A stretch of 64,000 bases of DNA from CAVZXS01 sp963779325 (GTDB taxonomy: Bacteria > Bacteroidota > Bacteroidia > Chitinophagales > Chitinophagaceae), in the NCBI GenBank assembly GCA_963779325.1, contig CAVZXS010000034.1:4931-68930 (forward strand), written 5' to 3'. Below, piece after piece: positions 44,933 to 54,124 of this stretch (the first letter of the stretch is position 1; the number at the start of each line of letters is the position of its first letter). The notes under the pieces were generated by a model. That model worked only from the letters and a program-made list of their open reading frames with translations. It was not told the origin of the DNA and ran no database searches. The position numbers and the translations under genes are program-made.

Positions 44933-45715
44933 TTAAGATTCCGGAACAGAATCCTTGTCCTTAGCTTCCAGGTGAAGGTAATCCTTGCGTTTCAATTCAA
45001 AGTTTCTGCCCAAGTATAATCTCCGTACATGTTCATCATCGGCCAACTCTTCGGCGGTGCCGTGTTTAAATATTTTTCCTTCAATTAATAGATAAGCACG
45101 GTCGCAAATAGACAATGTTTCCGTTACATTATGGTCGGTAATTAAAATGCCGATATTTTTATATTTCAGTCTTGCTACGATAGCTTGTATATCTTCCACG
45201 GCAATGGGATCGATACCGGCAAAAGGTTCATCCAATAAAATAAATTTAGGATTAACTGCCAAAGCCCTTGCTATTTCAGTTCGTCTTCTTTCGCCACCGC
45301 TCAGTACATCGCCGTTGCTTTTGCGTACATGGTGCAGCCTGAATTCGGATAACAATGATTCCAACTTCTCTTTCTGCTCTTTTTTTGATTGCTTGGTCAT
45401 TTCCAGTACGGCAGCAATATTATCTTCTACACTCAGTTTACGAAAAATAGATGCTTCTTGGGGTAAATAACCGATGCCCAGTTTCGCCCTTTTATACATC
45501 GGGTAGCTTGTAATGTCCAAATCGTTTAAAAAAACCTTCCCTTCATCGGGTTTTATAAGGCCGGTTACCTGGTAAAAGGTGGTGGTTTTGCCTGCCCCGT
45601 TGGGCCCCAGCAAGCCTACAATCTCCCCTTGGTTTACTTCAATGGAAACATGATTCACTACCGTTCGGTTACGATAGCGCTTCACGAGGTCCTTGGTATA
45701 TATGGTAATGCTCAA
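44933..45715 (-). CDS. lptB: LPS-export ABC transporter ATPase LptB
   Basis: 260 residues from the TTG at 45715 (SITIYTKDLVKRY). Walker A is GPNGAGKTT, the signature DVLSGGERRRTEIARAL and Walker B FILLDEPFAGIDPIAV, all diagnostic of LptB. It powers extraction of LPS from the inner membrane with LptFG. Another TTG at 45733 lies inside the -7 promoter box and so cannot be the start. It is divergent from metF. Confidence 0.92.
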   Translation of the reverse strand: MSITIYTKDLVKRYRNRTVVNHVSIEVNQGEIVGLLGPNGAGKTTTFYQVTGLIKPDEGKVFLNDLDITSYPMYKRAKLGIGYLPQEASIFRKLSVEDNIAAVLEMTKQSKKEQKEKLESLLSEFRLHHVRKSNGDVLSGGERRRTEIARALAVNPKFILLDEPFAGIDPIAVEDIQAIVARLKYKNIGILITDHNVTETLSICDRAYLLIEGKIFKHGTAEELADDEHVRRLYLGRNFELKRKDYLHLEAKDKDSVPES

Positions 45716-45730
45716 CGTGGTGTATTTCAA

Positions 45731-45738
45731 CAAAAATA
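45731..45738 (-). promoter_or_regulatory. -7 box of lptB
   Basis: On the minus strand TATTTTTG matches TAnnTTTG, 15 bp before the TTG start at 45715. This decides between the two TTG starts. Confidence 0.5.
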
Positions 45739-45785
45739 AGGCATGACAATAAATTAAACTCTTTTAATAATTAGTTTAACTTCTG

Positions 45786-45816
45786 TTTGTGTAATGGCCC
45801 CGCATCATTAGTTTTG
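45786..45816 (+). promoter_or_regulatory. metF promoter (TTTG - 19 bp - TAGTTTTG)
   Basis: The -33 TTTG (45786..45789) and -7 TAGTTTTG (45809..45816) are separated by 19 bp, the best-formed Bacteroidota promoter in the window. It predicts a metF leader of about 95 nt; no known riboswitch was recognised in it. Confidence 0.65.
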
Positions 45817-45915
45817 CAGGCTACTAATAAAAGCAACCGAACCGATGCTTAAAATGATGCAGGTTTCATTTTGATATGACTACTTGTAATCATTGAAAAT
45901 CGGGCCAAACAGTAT

Positions 45916-46866
45916 ATGAAAGTAATAGACCACATAAACAGTGCAAAAGGAACATTAATTTCTTTTGAGGTATTGCCGCCGCTTAAAGGCAAAGGTATCG
46001 GCGCATTGTATAAGCACCTGGATCCGTTGATGGAATTTAAGCCAAGCTTTGTAAATGTAACTTACCACCGCAGCGAGCATGTTTTTAAAAAACAAGCAGA
46101 CGGCTCATTTGCAAAAGTGGTGGTGCGCAAAAGACCCGGCACCGAAAGTATTTGTGCCGCCATTTTAAACAAATACAATGTAGATACCGTACCGCACTTA
46201 ATATGCGGGGGTTTTGGTATTAATGAAACGGAAGATGCTTTAATTAACCTGCACTACCTCGGTATCGACAATGTATTGGTGCTGCGCGGCGATGCTGCAA
46301 AAAATGAAACAAGTTTTGAACCCGAGCCGGGTGGACATAAATACGCCATCGATTTATTAAAGCAGGTGGCTAATCTTAACTCTGGCGTTTACTTAGAAGA
46401 AGATTTAAAAGATACATCCAAAACAAAATTCTGCATTGGCGTAGCCGGCTATCCTGAAAAACATTTTGAAGCGCCCAATATGGATACCGACATGAAATTT
46501 TTAAAAGATAAAATTGAAGCGGGAGCCGATTATATCATCACGCAAATGTTTTTTGACAATCAGAAATATTTTGCTTTTGTAGAAAACTGCCGTAAGGCCG
46601 GTATTACGGTTCCCATTATTCCGGGGCTGAAACCTATTACTACCAAAAAGCAAATGACCATTTTGCCCCGCACTTTTCATGTGGACTTACCTACCGATCT
46701 GTCTAATGAAATAACAAAAGCAAAGACAGATGAAGATGTAGAAAAAATAGGTCAAGCCTGGCTGTTGCAACAATCAAAAGAACTAAAAGCTTATGGCGTA
46801 CCGGTATTGCATTACTATACATTGGGTAAGCCGCATGTAGTGGCCAATGTGGTAAGAGAGCTGTAA
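45916..46866 (+). CDS. metF: Methylenetetrahydrofolate reductase
   Basis: 316 residues, an FAD-dependent TIM barrel. The N-terminus ISFEVLPPLKGKG, the segment FVNVTYHRSEH, the FAD-site string NVLVLRGDA and the folate segment ADYIITQMFFDN are conserved. It makes 5-methyl-THF for methionine synthesis. It is a single gene with its own promoter and terminator. Confidence 0.94.
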   Translation: MKVIDHINSAKGTLISFEVLPPLKGKGIGALYKHLDPLMEFKPSFVNVTYHRSEHVFKKQADGSFAKVVVRKRPGTESICAAILNKYNVDTVPHLICGGFGINETEDALINLHYLGIDNVLVLRGDAAKNETSFEPEPGGHKYAIDLLKQVANLNSGVYLEEDLKDTSKTKFCIGVAGYPEKHFEAPNMDTDMKFLKDKIEAGADYIITQMFFDNQKYFAFVENCRKAGITVPIIPGLKPITTKKQMTILPRTFHVDLPTDLSNEITKAKTDEDVEKIGQAWLLQQSKELKAYGVPVLHYYTLGKPHVVANVVREL

Positions 46867-46892
46867 TTTTACCTGGTAAAATAACTATAAAG

Positions 46893-46925
46893 AACCGTCT
46901 TCAAAAGAGGCGGTTTTCTTTTTTA
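46893..46925 (+). terminator. metF terminator
   Basis: aaccg...cggtt stem with a caaa-type loop, followed by a T-rich tail, 26 bp after the metF stop. Confidence 0.6.
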
Positions 46926-46986
46926 TGAGCTGATTTTCCAAAAAAGAGGCGAATATTACCGAATGTCGAAGCATAAAGTTTACTTG

Positions 46987-47180
46987 TCGAAAAAAATAAA
47001 ATGCAGGCTAAATACTTTGCATCTTTACAGTGTTGATTCAATATCCAAAGAAGAAAAACCAAACGAATCCAACAAGTCCTAAAAACCAAATCGAAGTCCA
47101 AAGTCCAAGTCCAAAAAAAACCAAATCGTTCCGTCCTTCCAAAAGGAATTAATGAGGCTGATAATTCAGCCTCTTTTTTT
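46987..47180 (+). repeat. Long direct repeat, copy 1 (with terminator), left of vapBC
   Basis: 194 bp that recur at 48099..48258. The two copies agree almost base for base from tcgaaaaaaataaaatgc through to the T-run. Copy 1 has an extra 35 bp containing agtccaaagtccaagtcc. It ends with the hairpin gaggctga-taat-tcagcctc and seven T (47154..47180), a strong plus-strand terminator. No protein frame is shared by both copies, so a small RNA or untranslated element is more likely than a gene. Weaker similarity extends about 30 bp further upstream. Confidence 0.85.
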
Positions 47181-47202
47181 GCTTATCCTTAAACAACAAA
47201 TT

Positions 47203-47595
47203 CTACCATTTTTTTACCGACAACCCGGGTATTTCTTTGAAATGTCCATCAGTGGTAATTAACAGGAACCCATGTTGCAATGCGAGTGCTGCAATCCAAA
47301 CATCGTTGGTGGGAATAGGTTTTCCTTTTTTATATAAACCGGCTATCGTTTCTCCATAATATTTTGCTGTAAGGCCGTCAATATTTACGACAGTGCATAA
47401 TTTTAAAAAGTCGGTAAGCTTTTTCAGATGTTTGGCTTTATTTGAAACCCTGTTTACGCCGGTATATAATTCGCCTAAAACAATACTTGGCAAATAAAAA
47501 TCGCCCTGCCTGTTGATTTTATCCGCAAACATTTTATTGCCATCAAAAATTTCAATAACAATGTTGGTATCTAATAAAAAATTACTTCCAGTCAT
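47203..47595 (-). CDS. vapC: VapC-type PIN-domain toxin
   Basis: 130 residues. PIN acidic residues are in LLDTNIVIEI, LGELYTG, TNDVWIAAL and TTDGHF. PIN toxins cleave RNA. It overlaps the upstream small gene by 14 bp. It sits between two long direct repeats. Confidence 0.88.
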   Translation of the reverse strand: MTGSNFLLDTNIVIEIFDGNKMFADKINRQGDFYLPSIVLGELYTGVNRVSNKAKHLKKLTDFLKLCTVVNIDGLTAKYYGETIAGLYKKGKPIPTNDVWIAALALQHGFLLITTDGHFKEIPGLSVKKW

Positions 47596-47809
47596 CAGGG
47601 TTAATGATTTCTGCCGTTTCCTTAATCGCTTTGCGTATATCGTTGGATTCTTTTTTAGTCAGAATACCAACAAAATCGTAGATACTCAACTTTTTTTCTT
47701 TGGGCTTCTTCGATTTCATCAATACAGTTTCTAATGCCACTAAAGTACCCTCATTGTTTACTTTCAGCACTTCCTCTATCAAATGTATTTTCCTTGATTC
47801 ACCGTACAT
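47582..47809 (-). CDS. Antitoxin partner of VapC
   Basis: 75 residues, ending in IIKPDDW-like text (EIINPDDWK). Helical and charged. It precedes and overlaps the PIN gene, the standard antitoxin-first order. The family was not recognised further. The upstream gap gives no clear operator. Confidence 0.7.
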   Translation of the reverse strand: MYGESRKIHLIEEVLKVNNEGTLVALETVLMKSKKPKEKKLSIYDFVGILTKKESNDIRKAIKETAEIINPDDWK

Positions 47810-48098
47810 AACATACCTCCTTATTTAATTTCTACAAATTTACTCTTAAAACTTTACTATCCAAACCGAATGCCCCGGCAGGGGACTACAGCTGCTTTGC
47901 TGCACAAATAGCTACGCTGAGAATTGGAAAAACCTTAACTCTTTGCCGGCAGTCGTCATTTACGAATTGACGTTGATTCACTCGTTTTTTCCTTACTTAA
48001 GAAAGGCACCCTTCGCTGACAATTGCAAATTACCGCACCGTTATCAATACCGAAAACCCGGAAGATTTAACCAACCGGCGAAGCTTGAAGTATATCAA
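47810..48098. other. Intergenic region right of vapBC
   Basis: 289 bp with no supported gene. The last 30 bp show weak similarity to the bases before direct-repeat copy 1, which extends the duplication. The rest has only short inverted pieces (cagctgctttgctg). Confidence 0.4.
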
Positions 48099-48258
48099 TC
48101 GAAAAAAATAAAATGCAGGCTAAATACTTTGCATCTTTACAGTGTTGATTCAATATCCAAAGAAGAAAAACCAAACGAATCCAACAAGTCCTAAAAACCA
48201 AATCGTTCCGTCCTTCCAAAAGGAATTAATGAGGCTGATAATTCAGCCTCTTTTTTTT
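48099..48258 (+). repeat. Long direct repeat, copy 2 (with terminator), right of vapBC
   Basis: 160 bp matching 46987..47180 except for the 35-bp insertion in copy 1. It ends in the same hairpin and eight T (48231..48258), 5 bp before the stop codon of the PpiC gene on the opposite strand. Confidence 0.85.
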
Positions 48259-48263
48259 GCGTC

Positions 48264-50207
48264 TTATTTTGTCGAAATATTTTTCAATACCTTATCATCA
48301 ATTTTAACCGGGTATTTCTCTTTCAACTGCTTAAGAAAATTTTTCTCCAGCTCTTCCTGGTATTCGCTTATTACAATTCCTTTCGATTCGGCAAAACTGC
48401 GCTGTGTGGGTTGGTTGTAAACATTTATAATATAAGCAAAGGAAGTAGTGTTATCGTTTTTATTCACTGTTATGTTCGTGAGAGCTCCGGCTTTAGCATT
48501 GGCCGGCGTAAGCCCCGGTATTTGATCTGTTTCATAGCGGGTAGAATCCGCAATTATTTTTTCCGATAATGCATCCGATAAATTTTTCCACTCAGCAGGC
48601 TTTGTTTTTAGTTGGTTATATAAAATTTTAGCAGCCGGTTCGTCGCCGCTCATAAATACAACCGCATCAGCGCTTCTCTTCCACATATACTTCGCTTTAT
48701 TTTTATCGTACCAGGCCTGTAAAGCCGCTGAATCCGTTTGCGCTTTGTTCCATATATCCTGCTGCATTATTTCAAAAATCAGATTGCCGTCTTTAAATTC
48801 ATTCATATTATTGCGAAAATCTTCATTAAACTCTTCCAAATGATCTTTATAATAATCCAGCGCTTTGGCGCGAATAAATTCATTCATTACATCTTTGTAT
48901 TGCTTCTTACCCGAACCGTCGGATTTAAAACGTGCAGTCTGTGCAAACTCCGTCCAGTTAGCAGCGGTGTAAATTTTATTCCCCAGTTTAAATAACGATG
49001 TGCCGCCGTTAATATTTACCAGCATACCCGTTGGTTTGTAATCCAAAATACTGTCGGTATACATCCAAAGCATTTCATCTTTGTACTCCTGCTTACTGAA
49101 TCCCGCTTTTTTAATAACATTATTTGCCAATACATCTTTTGTACTTTCTATTCTCGGGTCTTGTTCCACTTTTATCCTCAGTTCCTCTCTGTATGCGGTA
49201 TTTTTTTCGTCGGTCACCATTGGTTTTACAGCCAGCCGTTTTACAATATGTATTCCGTGGGCCGTTTCAAATGGCTTGCTTACCGCATTGTTTTTTGTAA
49301 GTCCGTAAACGGCATTTTCAAATGCGGCGTCATATTGACCTCTCGAAAAATCAGGAATTATACCATTGTTAGCCGCGCTTATATAGTCATTGCTTACAGC
49401 GGCAGCCAGTTTTCCAAAGTCTTGCCCTTTTAGTATTAATTTGTAAACCGAATCAGCTTTTTTTGCAATTGCTTTTTTTGCATTGTCATCGCTCTCCGGG
49501 GGAAATGCCAATAATATTTGCGCCGCCTGTATTTTACCGATCGCTTTTCTTTCGCCCAAGTTTTTAAAAATGATGTAGCCGTTTTTAGTTTTTACCGGTG
49601 CAGAAAATTTACCGACGGGTGTATTGTAAATTATATTTTCAAATTCGTAAGGCAACGAGAATACAGTAATAAAACCCATATCGCCTTTTGTAGTTTTTAC
49701 CGATGGGTCTTCAGAAAAACGAATTGCCGCCGCTGAAAAATCGCCTCCTTTTACCAAGAAAGCATGAGCCTCTTCAATTTTATTTTTTGCTGAAACAGAA
49801 TCAATCGCCTCCGAAACAATTTTATTGCCTGCATAAATAAAGGCAGTTCGAATTTCTTTTTGACTTCTTTTAAAAGCCTCCGCTACCAATTTGTTTTTAC
49901 TTTCCGTATCGGCTAAATAATTATCTATAACCTGGCTGCGCAGGTTTTCTACTTCAGCTTTTACATTGGGCAGTGTATCATAACCCCTGCTTACAGCTTC
50001 CTGAATTTTGAGCTTTGAAGCGATATAGAGATCAAGATACTGTGCTGCGGTCAGTTTATTGCCGGCGTAAGGGTCGCCGTTGCTTTTTTCATAAGCACGG
50101 GTAAAATCTTTTACATCGGCGGTATGATTACCATAGGTAAACAACACTTGCGAGAAACCGATTTTTACAAAAGAAGCCAGGAGCAGCGCAGCTGTAAATT
50201 TTTTCAT
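48264..50207 (-). CDS. Periplasmic peptidyl-prolyl isomerase (PpiC/SurA-like)
   Basis: 647 residues with signal peptide MKKFTAALLLASFVKIGFSQ. Two parvulin domains are visible. The first is around 155-220 (FSEDPSVKTTKGDMGFITVFSLPYEFENIIYNTPVGKFSAPVKTKNGYIIFK), the second around 265-330 (NGIIPDFSRGQYDAAFENAVYGL, FETAHGIHIVKRL). A SurA-like N-terminal helical chaperone part and a long C-terminal helical region follow. It probably aids folding of outer-membrane proteins. It is followed by the TlpA-like gene upstream on the same strand (22 bp), likely one operon. Confidence 0.88.
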   Translation of the reverse strand: MKKFTAALLLASFVKIGFSQVLFTYGNHTADVKDFTRAYEKSNGDPYAGNKLTAAQYLDLYIASKLKIQEAVSRGYDTLPNVKAEVENLRSQVIDNYLADTESKNKLVAEAFKRSQKEIRTAFIYAGNKIVSEAIDSVSAKNKIEEAHAFLVKGGDFSAAAIRFSEDPSVKTTKGDMGFITVFSLPYEFENIIYNTPVGKFSAPVKTKNGYIIFKNLGERKAIGKIQAAQILLAFPPESDDNAKKAIAKKADSVYKLILKGQDFGKLAAAVSNDYISAANNGIIPDFSRGQYDAAFENAVYGLTKNNAVSKPFETAHGIHIVKRLAVKPMVTDEKNTAYREELRIKVEQDPRIESTKDVLANNVIKKAGFSKQEYKDEMLWMYTDSILDYKPTGMLVNINGGTSLFKLGNKIYTAANWTEFAQTARFKSDGSGKKQYKDVMNEFIRAKALDYYKDHLEEFNEDFRNNMNEFKDGNLIFEIMQQDIWNKAQTDSAALQAWYDKNKAKYMWKRSADAVVFMSGDEPAAKILYNQLKTKPAEWKNLSDALSEKIIADSTRYETDQIPGLTPANAKAGALTNITVNKNDNTTSFAYIINVYNQPTQRSFAESKGIVISEYQEELEKNFLKQLKEKYPVKIDDKVLKNISTK

Positions 50208-50229
50208 AGTATTAATTTTTGGTTGCCGG

Positions 50230-51669
50230 TTATTGCCCTTTCGTTCTGTAATTCATTATCTCTTCCATTTGCAGATAAGTAAGTTTTTTGGCAATAATCT
50301 TTTTGTCTTTATCCAGCAAATATAATGTAGGAAACGTCAATACATCAAACAGCTGCGAATAGCTTGGTATATTGCTTTTAATTCTTTCCTCCTCGGTTTT
50401 CTTGGCACAATACACATGGTGCCAGCCCTGCAGTTTATACTCGGCTATAAAATCGGTCCAGTTTTTTTTATTGCCGCTTGTTTCTTTGGCCATGGCAAAT
50501 ATTTTTACACCGGCCGCCTTCCATTTTTTTGTATAAATAGAATCGACCGAAGGTAAAGTTTCTTTACAGTGGCCGCAGGTAGGATCGTAAATAACTACCA
50601 ATGTATACGGCGCCTGAACGGCATAGAGGGTCACATCTTTGCCCGAGGTATCCGGCAAATTAATTTCGGGCGACGGTGTACCCGTTATATTGCCCATCAT
50701 ACTGTAAGCTCTGTCGGTAATCGTCTTACTTCCCTTTTCGGTAAGCCAGGGATATGTTTTATTGGCAAAATATTTTTGGTATAAATGAACAAACACGGCG
50801 TCATCGCTCAGGTATTTCATTTGCATATACCGGTTGGCGAATTTTATCAATAAAAATTTTTGCAGATCAGGGCTTACCGAGGCGTAGGATAAAAAATAAT
50901 CTACCTCCTTTATCACCGAATCGGCGTTGGGTATAACCAACTGTTCAAAGTAGCGATCGAGTTTTGTTTCAAAAAGATTGCCGGGTGTTCGGGCCAACCG
51001 TTCGTCAAATAAATAAATACCGTCCCAGTAATGGCTTTTAAAATATTGATACGCATACAAGCTGTCGTACTTACCGCCGGGGTGCATGGCGGCAGGCGGT
51101 ACTATTGGTTCATTTGTCAATCTGAAAATAAGTGACAGGACAGCATCATTATTTTTCTTAAGGAAATCTTCCCGAAAAGTACGTACAGCTTTGCCCGCAT
51201 TGGCTACAATATCATTGAGCTTGGCAGAATCTGCTTTGGTTTTTGCATTGGCCAATGCTTTTTTCGCACTGTCGGAACGCAAACCGTTTTCCTGGCTCAA
51301 AAGCTGGTAAGCATTAAAAGATTGATTTTCTTTTGAGTTTTGAAATTTTAATCCTTTGTACTTGGATACTGTATCGGCTTGTACGGCGAAACGTTGCTCT
51401 TTATCAATTATTAATTCAAAATAACCGGTCTTATCCGGGTAACCCAACAAGTAAATACCGCCCGGTAGTTTTTTTGTTCCCTTAAATACAGCAGTGCTTT
51501 TATCATCCAGTTTTACCGAGTCAATTACAGGCAATTGTTTACCATAGTAGTGACCCAAGTATACGTATTGATTTTTGAATGGCTTCAGGGTAACCTTCAC
51601 TTCATAGCCATCCTGTGCTGCTGCGGAGCCGAATAAGAATACAAAAGGTAAAAATTTCAACATTTTCAT
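50230..51669 (-). CDS. TlpA-type thiol-disulfide oxidoreductase with DUF4369 N-terminus
   Basis: 479 residues from the ATG at 51669; signal peptide MKMLKFLPFVFLFGSAAAQ. The first 100 residues are DUF4369 (VTLKPFKNQYVYLGHYYGKQLPVIDSVKLDD). A long helical middle part follows, and the C-terminal 140 residues are thioredoxin-like with CxxC in DPTCGHCKETLP. It is periplasmic and probably reduces disulfides, perhaps for the neighbouring foldase. Confidence 0.85.
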   Translation of the reverse strand: MKMLKFLPFVFLFGSAAAQDGYEVKVTLKPFKNQYVYLGHYYGKQLPVIDSVKLDDKSTAVFKGTKKLPGGIYLLGYPDKTGYFELIIDKEQRFAVQADTVSKYKGLKFQNSKENQSFNAYQLLSQENGLRSDSAKKALANAKTKADSAKLNDIVANAGKAVRTFREDFLKKNNDAVLSLIFRLTNEPIVPPAAMHPGGKYDSLYAYQYFKSHYWDGIYLFDERLARTPGNLFETKLDRYFEQLVIPNADSVIKEVDYFLSYASVSPDLQKFLLIKFANRYMQMKYLSDDAVFVHLYQKYFANKTYPWLTEKGSKTITDRAYSMMGNITGTPSPEINLPDTSGKDVTLYAVQAPYTLVVIYDPTCGHCKETLPSVDSIYTKKWKAAGVKIFAMAKETSGNKKNWTDFIAEYKLQGWHHVYCAKKTEEERIKSNIPSYSQLFDVLTFPTLYLLDKDKKIIAKKLTYLQMEEIMNYRTKGQ

Positions 51670-51778
51670 TTGGTAAAAATAATTTTGTAAAGATATGAAA
51701 ACCAAGTTCAAAAGCTACTATCCGGCAAGCTTTAAGGTTTCTTTAAAACTATCAGCTACTATACGGCAAAATACCGCC

Positions 51779-51794
51779 TGCCGGTACGGACGGG
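51779..51794. repeat. 16-bp dispersed motif TGCCGGTACGGACGGG
   Basis: Occurs here and, on the other strand, at 58424..58439. Both are in intergenic DNA. Confidence 0.4.
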
Positions 51795-51835
51795 CACTCT
51801 TTTAAATAGCGATTCGGCATTAGCTTCTTAAACCA

Positions 51836-51843
51836 TAGCTTTG
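51836..51843 (+). promoter_or_regulatory. -7 box of rlmD
   Basis: TAGCTTTG matches TAnnTTTG. It ends 4 bp before the GTG start, so the mRNA would be essentially leaderless. Confidence 0.4.
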
Positions 51844-51847
51844 CCGG

Positions 51848-53284
51848 GTGAAAAAAAAGAAAAACATTGTAGTAGAGGATATTTTGGTAGAAGATTATGC
51901 CGCCGAGGGTAAAAGCATTGCTCGTGTAAACGGAAAAGTAATTTTTATAGCCGGCGCCGTGCCCGGCGATCGTGTCAGCGTACGCTTATCAAAAAATAAA
52001 AAAGATTGGGCTGAAGGGCAAGCTATTCACTTTCATGAATTCTCAAAAGAAAGAACAACGCCTTTTTGCAGCCATTTTGGAATTTGCGGCGGATGTCAAT
52101 GGCAAATGTTGCCGTACAAAAAACAATTGCAGTACAAACAACAGCAGGTGTATGATAACTTACAACGCATCGGCAAAGTCGAATTACCCGCTATACTGCC
52201 CATCATTGGTGCCGATGAAACAACACATTACCGCAATAAAATTGAATACACTTTCGGTAATAAAAAATATTTAACCAAAGAAGAAATAGCTGCCCTCCCG
52301 TTTGAAGAAGGGCAAAACAGAGCAGGCGCCTATGCCGGTTTTCATGCAAAGGGATTGTTTGATAAAGTAGTAGACATTGAAACCTGCCACCTGCAAGCCG
52401 AACCAACCAATGCATTGCGATTGGCAGTAAAAGAATTTGGCATCGCCAATGATTTTTCTTTTTATGATATACGAAACCATACAGGGTTTTTAAGAACTAT
52501 GCAGGTGCGCATTTGCACCACGGGAGAAATAATGGCGAATATTGTAGTGGGAGAAAATGATGAAAAGAAAATTAAACAGCTTATGGAATTTGTGTCCGAT
52601 AAGTTCCCGGCCATTACCGCATTACTTTACACCGTTAATACCAAATGGAATGACAGTCTCTATGATTTGGAGCCGGTTATTTATAAGGGAAAAGGTTTTG
52701 TTATTGAACAACTCTCTACAGGGCCGGGCGGGCGAGATTTTCTTTTTAAAATAGGGCCTGCTTCTTTTTTTCAAACCAATACTAAACAGGCCGAAAAATT
52801 ATACCGTGCCGCGAAAGACTTTGCCGAACTTACGGGTAAAGAAACCGTGTACGATTTGTATTGCGGCACCGGCAGCATTGGTATTTTTGTAAGCGGCATG
52901 GCCAATAAAATAATTGGTGTAGAAATGGTGGAGGCCGCCATTAAAGATGCCAAAGAAAATGCGGTGTTAAATAATTTATCACATACTTCTTTTTTTGCAG
53001 GCGACGTGATTGCGATTTGTAATGACGATTTTTTTAAGCTGCATGGCAAACCTGATGTAATAATAACCGATCCGCCCCGCGCCGGCATGCACGAAAAATT
53101 AGTACGTAAAATTTTAGATATGGAAGCTCCGACAGTAGTGTATGTGAGCTGCAATCCCGCTACACAGGCACGGGACCTGTCTTTGCTTAGCGAGAAATAT
53201 ACGGTTACAAAAATTCAACCGGTAGATATGTTTCCGCATACGCACCATATAGAAAACGTAGTGCAGCTGAAATTGAAAAAATAA
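51848..53284 (+). CDS. rlmD: 23S rRNA (uracil-5-)-methyltransferase
   Basis: 478 residues with a GTG start. The TRAM domain comes first (IARVNGKVIFIAGAVPGDRVSVRL). The FeS cysteines are in CSHFGICGGCQWQ plus a further cysteine (ETCHL). SAM motif: YDLYCGTGSIGIF. Catalytic cysteine and base: VYVSCNPATQARD. It methylates U747 or U1939 in 23S rRNA; RlmD versus RlmCD type cannot be told. Confidence 0.92.
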   Translation: MKKKKNIVVEDILVEDYAAEGKSIARVNGKVIFIAGAVPGDRVSVRLSKNKKDWAEGQAIHFHEFSKERTTPFCSHFGICGGCQWQMLPYKKQLQYKQQQVYDNLQRIGKVELPAILPIIGADETTHYRNKIEYTFGNKKYLTKEEIAALPFEEGQNRAGAYAGFHAKGLFDKVVDIETCHLQAEPTNALRLAVKEFGIANDFSFYDIRNHTGFLRTMQVRICTTGEIMANIVVGENDEKKIKQLMEFVSDKFPAITALLYTVNTKWNDSLYDLEPVIYKGKGFVIEQLSTGPGGRDFLFKIGPASFFQTNTKQAEKLYRAAKDFAELTGKETVYDLYCGTGSIGIFVSGMANKIIGVEMVEAAIKDAKENAVLNNLSHTSFFAGDVIAICNDDFFKLHGKPDVIITDPPRAGMHEKLVRKILDMEAPTVVYVSCNPATQARDLSLLSEKYTVTKIQPVDMFPHTHHIENVVQLKLKK

Positions 53285-53336
53285 ATCGAAGTTTTTCTTT
53301 CGATTTCGACAATAAAATATCAACTAATTTAGCAGC

Positions 53337-54041
53337 ATGAGTAATTTCAAATTCACCCGTCCCGATAACTTTCCGCCGATTGTAAAAAACCTGATAATAA
53401 TTAATGTAATTGTTTACATAGCACAGTTGACGCTGGAAAAGGATTTTCATCTTACTTCTAAAATCGGTTTATGGCCCGTTGAATCGCCGCATTTTCAGCC
53501 CTACCAGTTTTTTACACATATGTTTGCGCACAGCCCCGGAAGTATTTTTCATATTCTTTTCAATATGTTCAATCTCTGGATGTTTGGAAAAATTTTGGAA
53601 AACGTATGGGGCGCCAAACGATTTTTAATTTTTTATCTCGCTTGCGGTGTTGGCGCGGCCGTTTTACATTTAATAGTCGGTTATTTTGAGTTTCGCGAAA
53701 TTGTAGATGCTGCCGCCCAATTAAAACAAGAGGGGCAAACTGAATTAGCTGAAAAATTATTGAATCTGCCTGTTTATGCCGTAGGCGCCTCCGGTGCGGT
53801 AATGGGAATTTTTGTTGCTTTTGGTTATTTATTCCCCAATACCGAACTGATGATAATGCCCATACCCATCCCCATAAAAGCAAAATGGCTGATGATTGGT
53901 TTGGTGGCTATAGACCTGTTTGGCGGTGTTTATAAAGTACAGGGCGATAATATTGCTCACTTTGCCCACTTGGGCGGGGCCATTACCGGCTTTATACTTG
54001 TATTCATTTGGAACAAAACAAACCGAAAGACGTTATATTAA
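53337..54041 (+). CDS. Rhomboid-family intramembrane serine protease 1
   Basis: 234 residues, six membrane helices. Catalytic serine in VGASGAVMGI and histidine in AHFAHLGGAITGF; HILFNMFNLWMFG is the conserved helix 2 with H and N. It cleaves membrane proteins within the bilayer. There is an Ala/Gln-rich loop (DAAAQLKQEGQTELAEK) between helices. A second rhomboid gene follows in the same direction. Confidence 0.92.
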   Translation: MSNFKFTRPDNFPPIVKNLIIINVIVYIAQLTLEKDFHLTSKIGLWPVESPHFQPYQFFTHMFAHSPGSIFHILFNMFNLWMFGKILENVWGAKRFLIFYLACGVGAAVLHLIVGYFEFREIVDAAAQLKQEGQTELAEKLLNLPVYAVGASGAVMGIFVAFGYLFPNTELMIMPIPIPIKAKWLMIGLVAIDLFGGVYKVQGDNIAHFAHLGGAITGFILVFIWNKTNRKTLY

Positions 54042-54110
54042 AAGAAGTTAAAAATTTATTTTACCGTCTTCTTTTCAGATTAGATAATTCCTACTTATGA
54101 ATTTGTAAGT

Positions 54111-54118
54111 TATTTTTG
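54111..54118 (+). promoter_or_regulatory. -7 box of the second rhomboid gene
   Basis: TATTTTTG matches TAnnTTTG. It overlaps a TTG at 54116 that would otherwise be a start, which favours the ATG at 54125. Confidence 0.45.
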
Positions 54119-54124
54119 TACTAC

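Noticed and set aside
45820..45915. SAM-type riboswitch in the metF leader
   Set aside because: No recognisable conserved core or paired stems of SAM riboswitches were found.
46901..47101. 66-codon minus-strand frame after metF
   Set aside because: It covers the metF terminator and direct-repeat copy 1 and has no family-like features.
48142..48420. Plus-strand frame spanning direct-repeat copy 2
   Set aside because: The matching part of copy 1 has a 35-bp insertion that breaks the frame, and the frame runs into the PpiC gene on the other strand.
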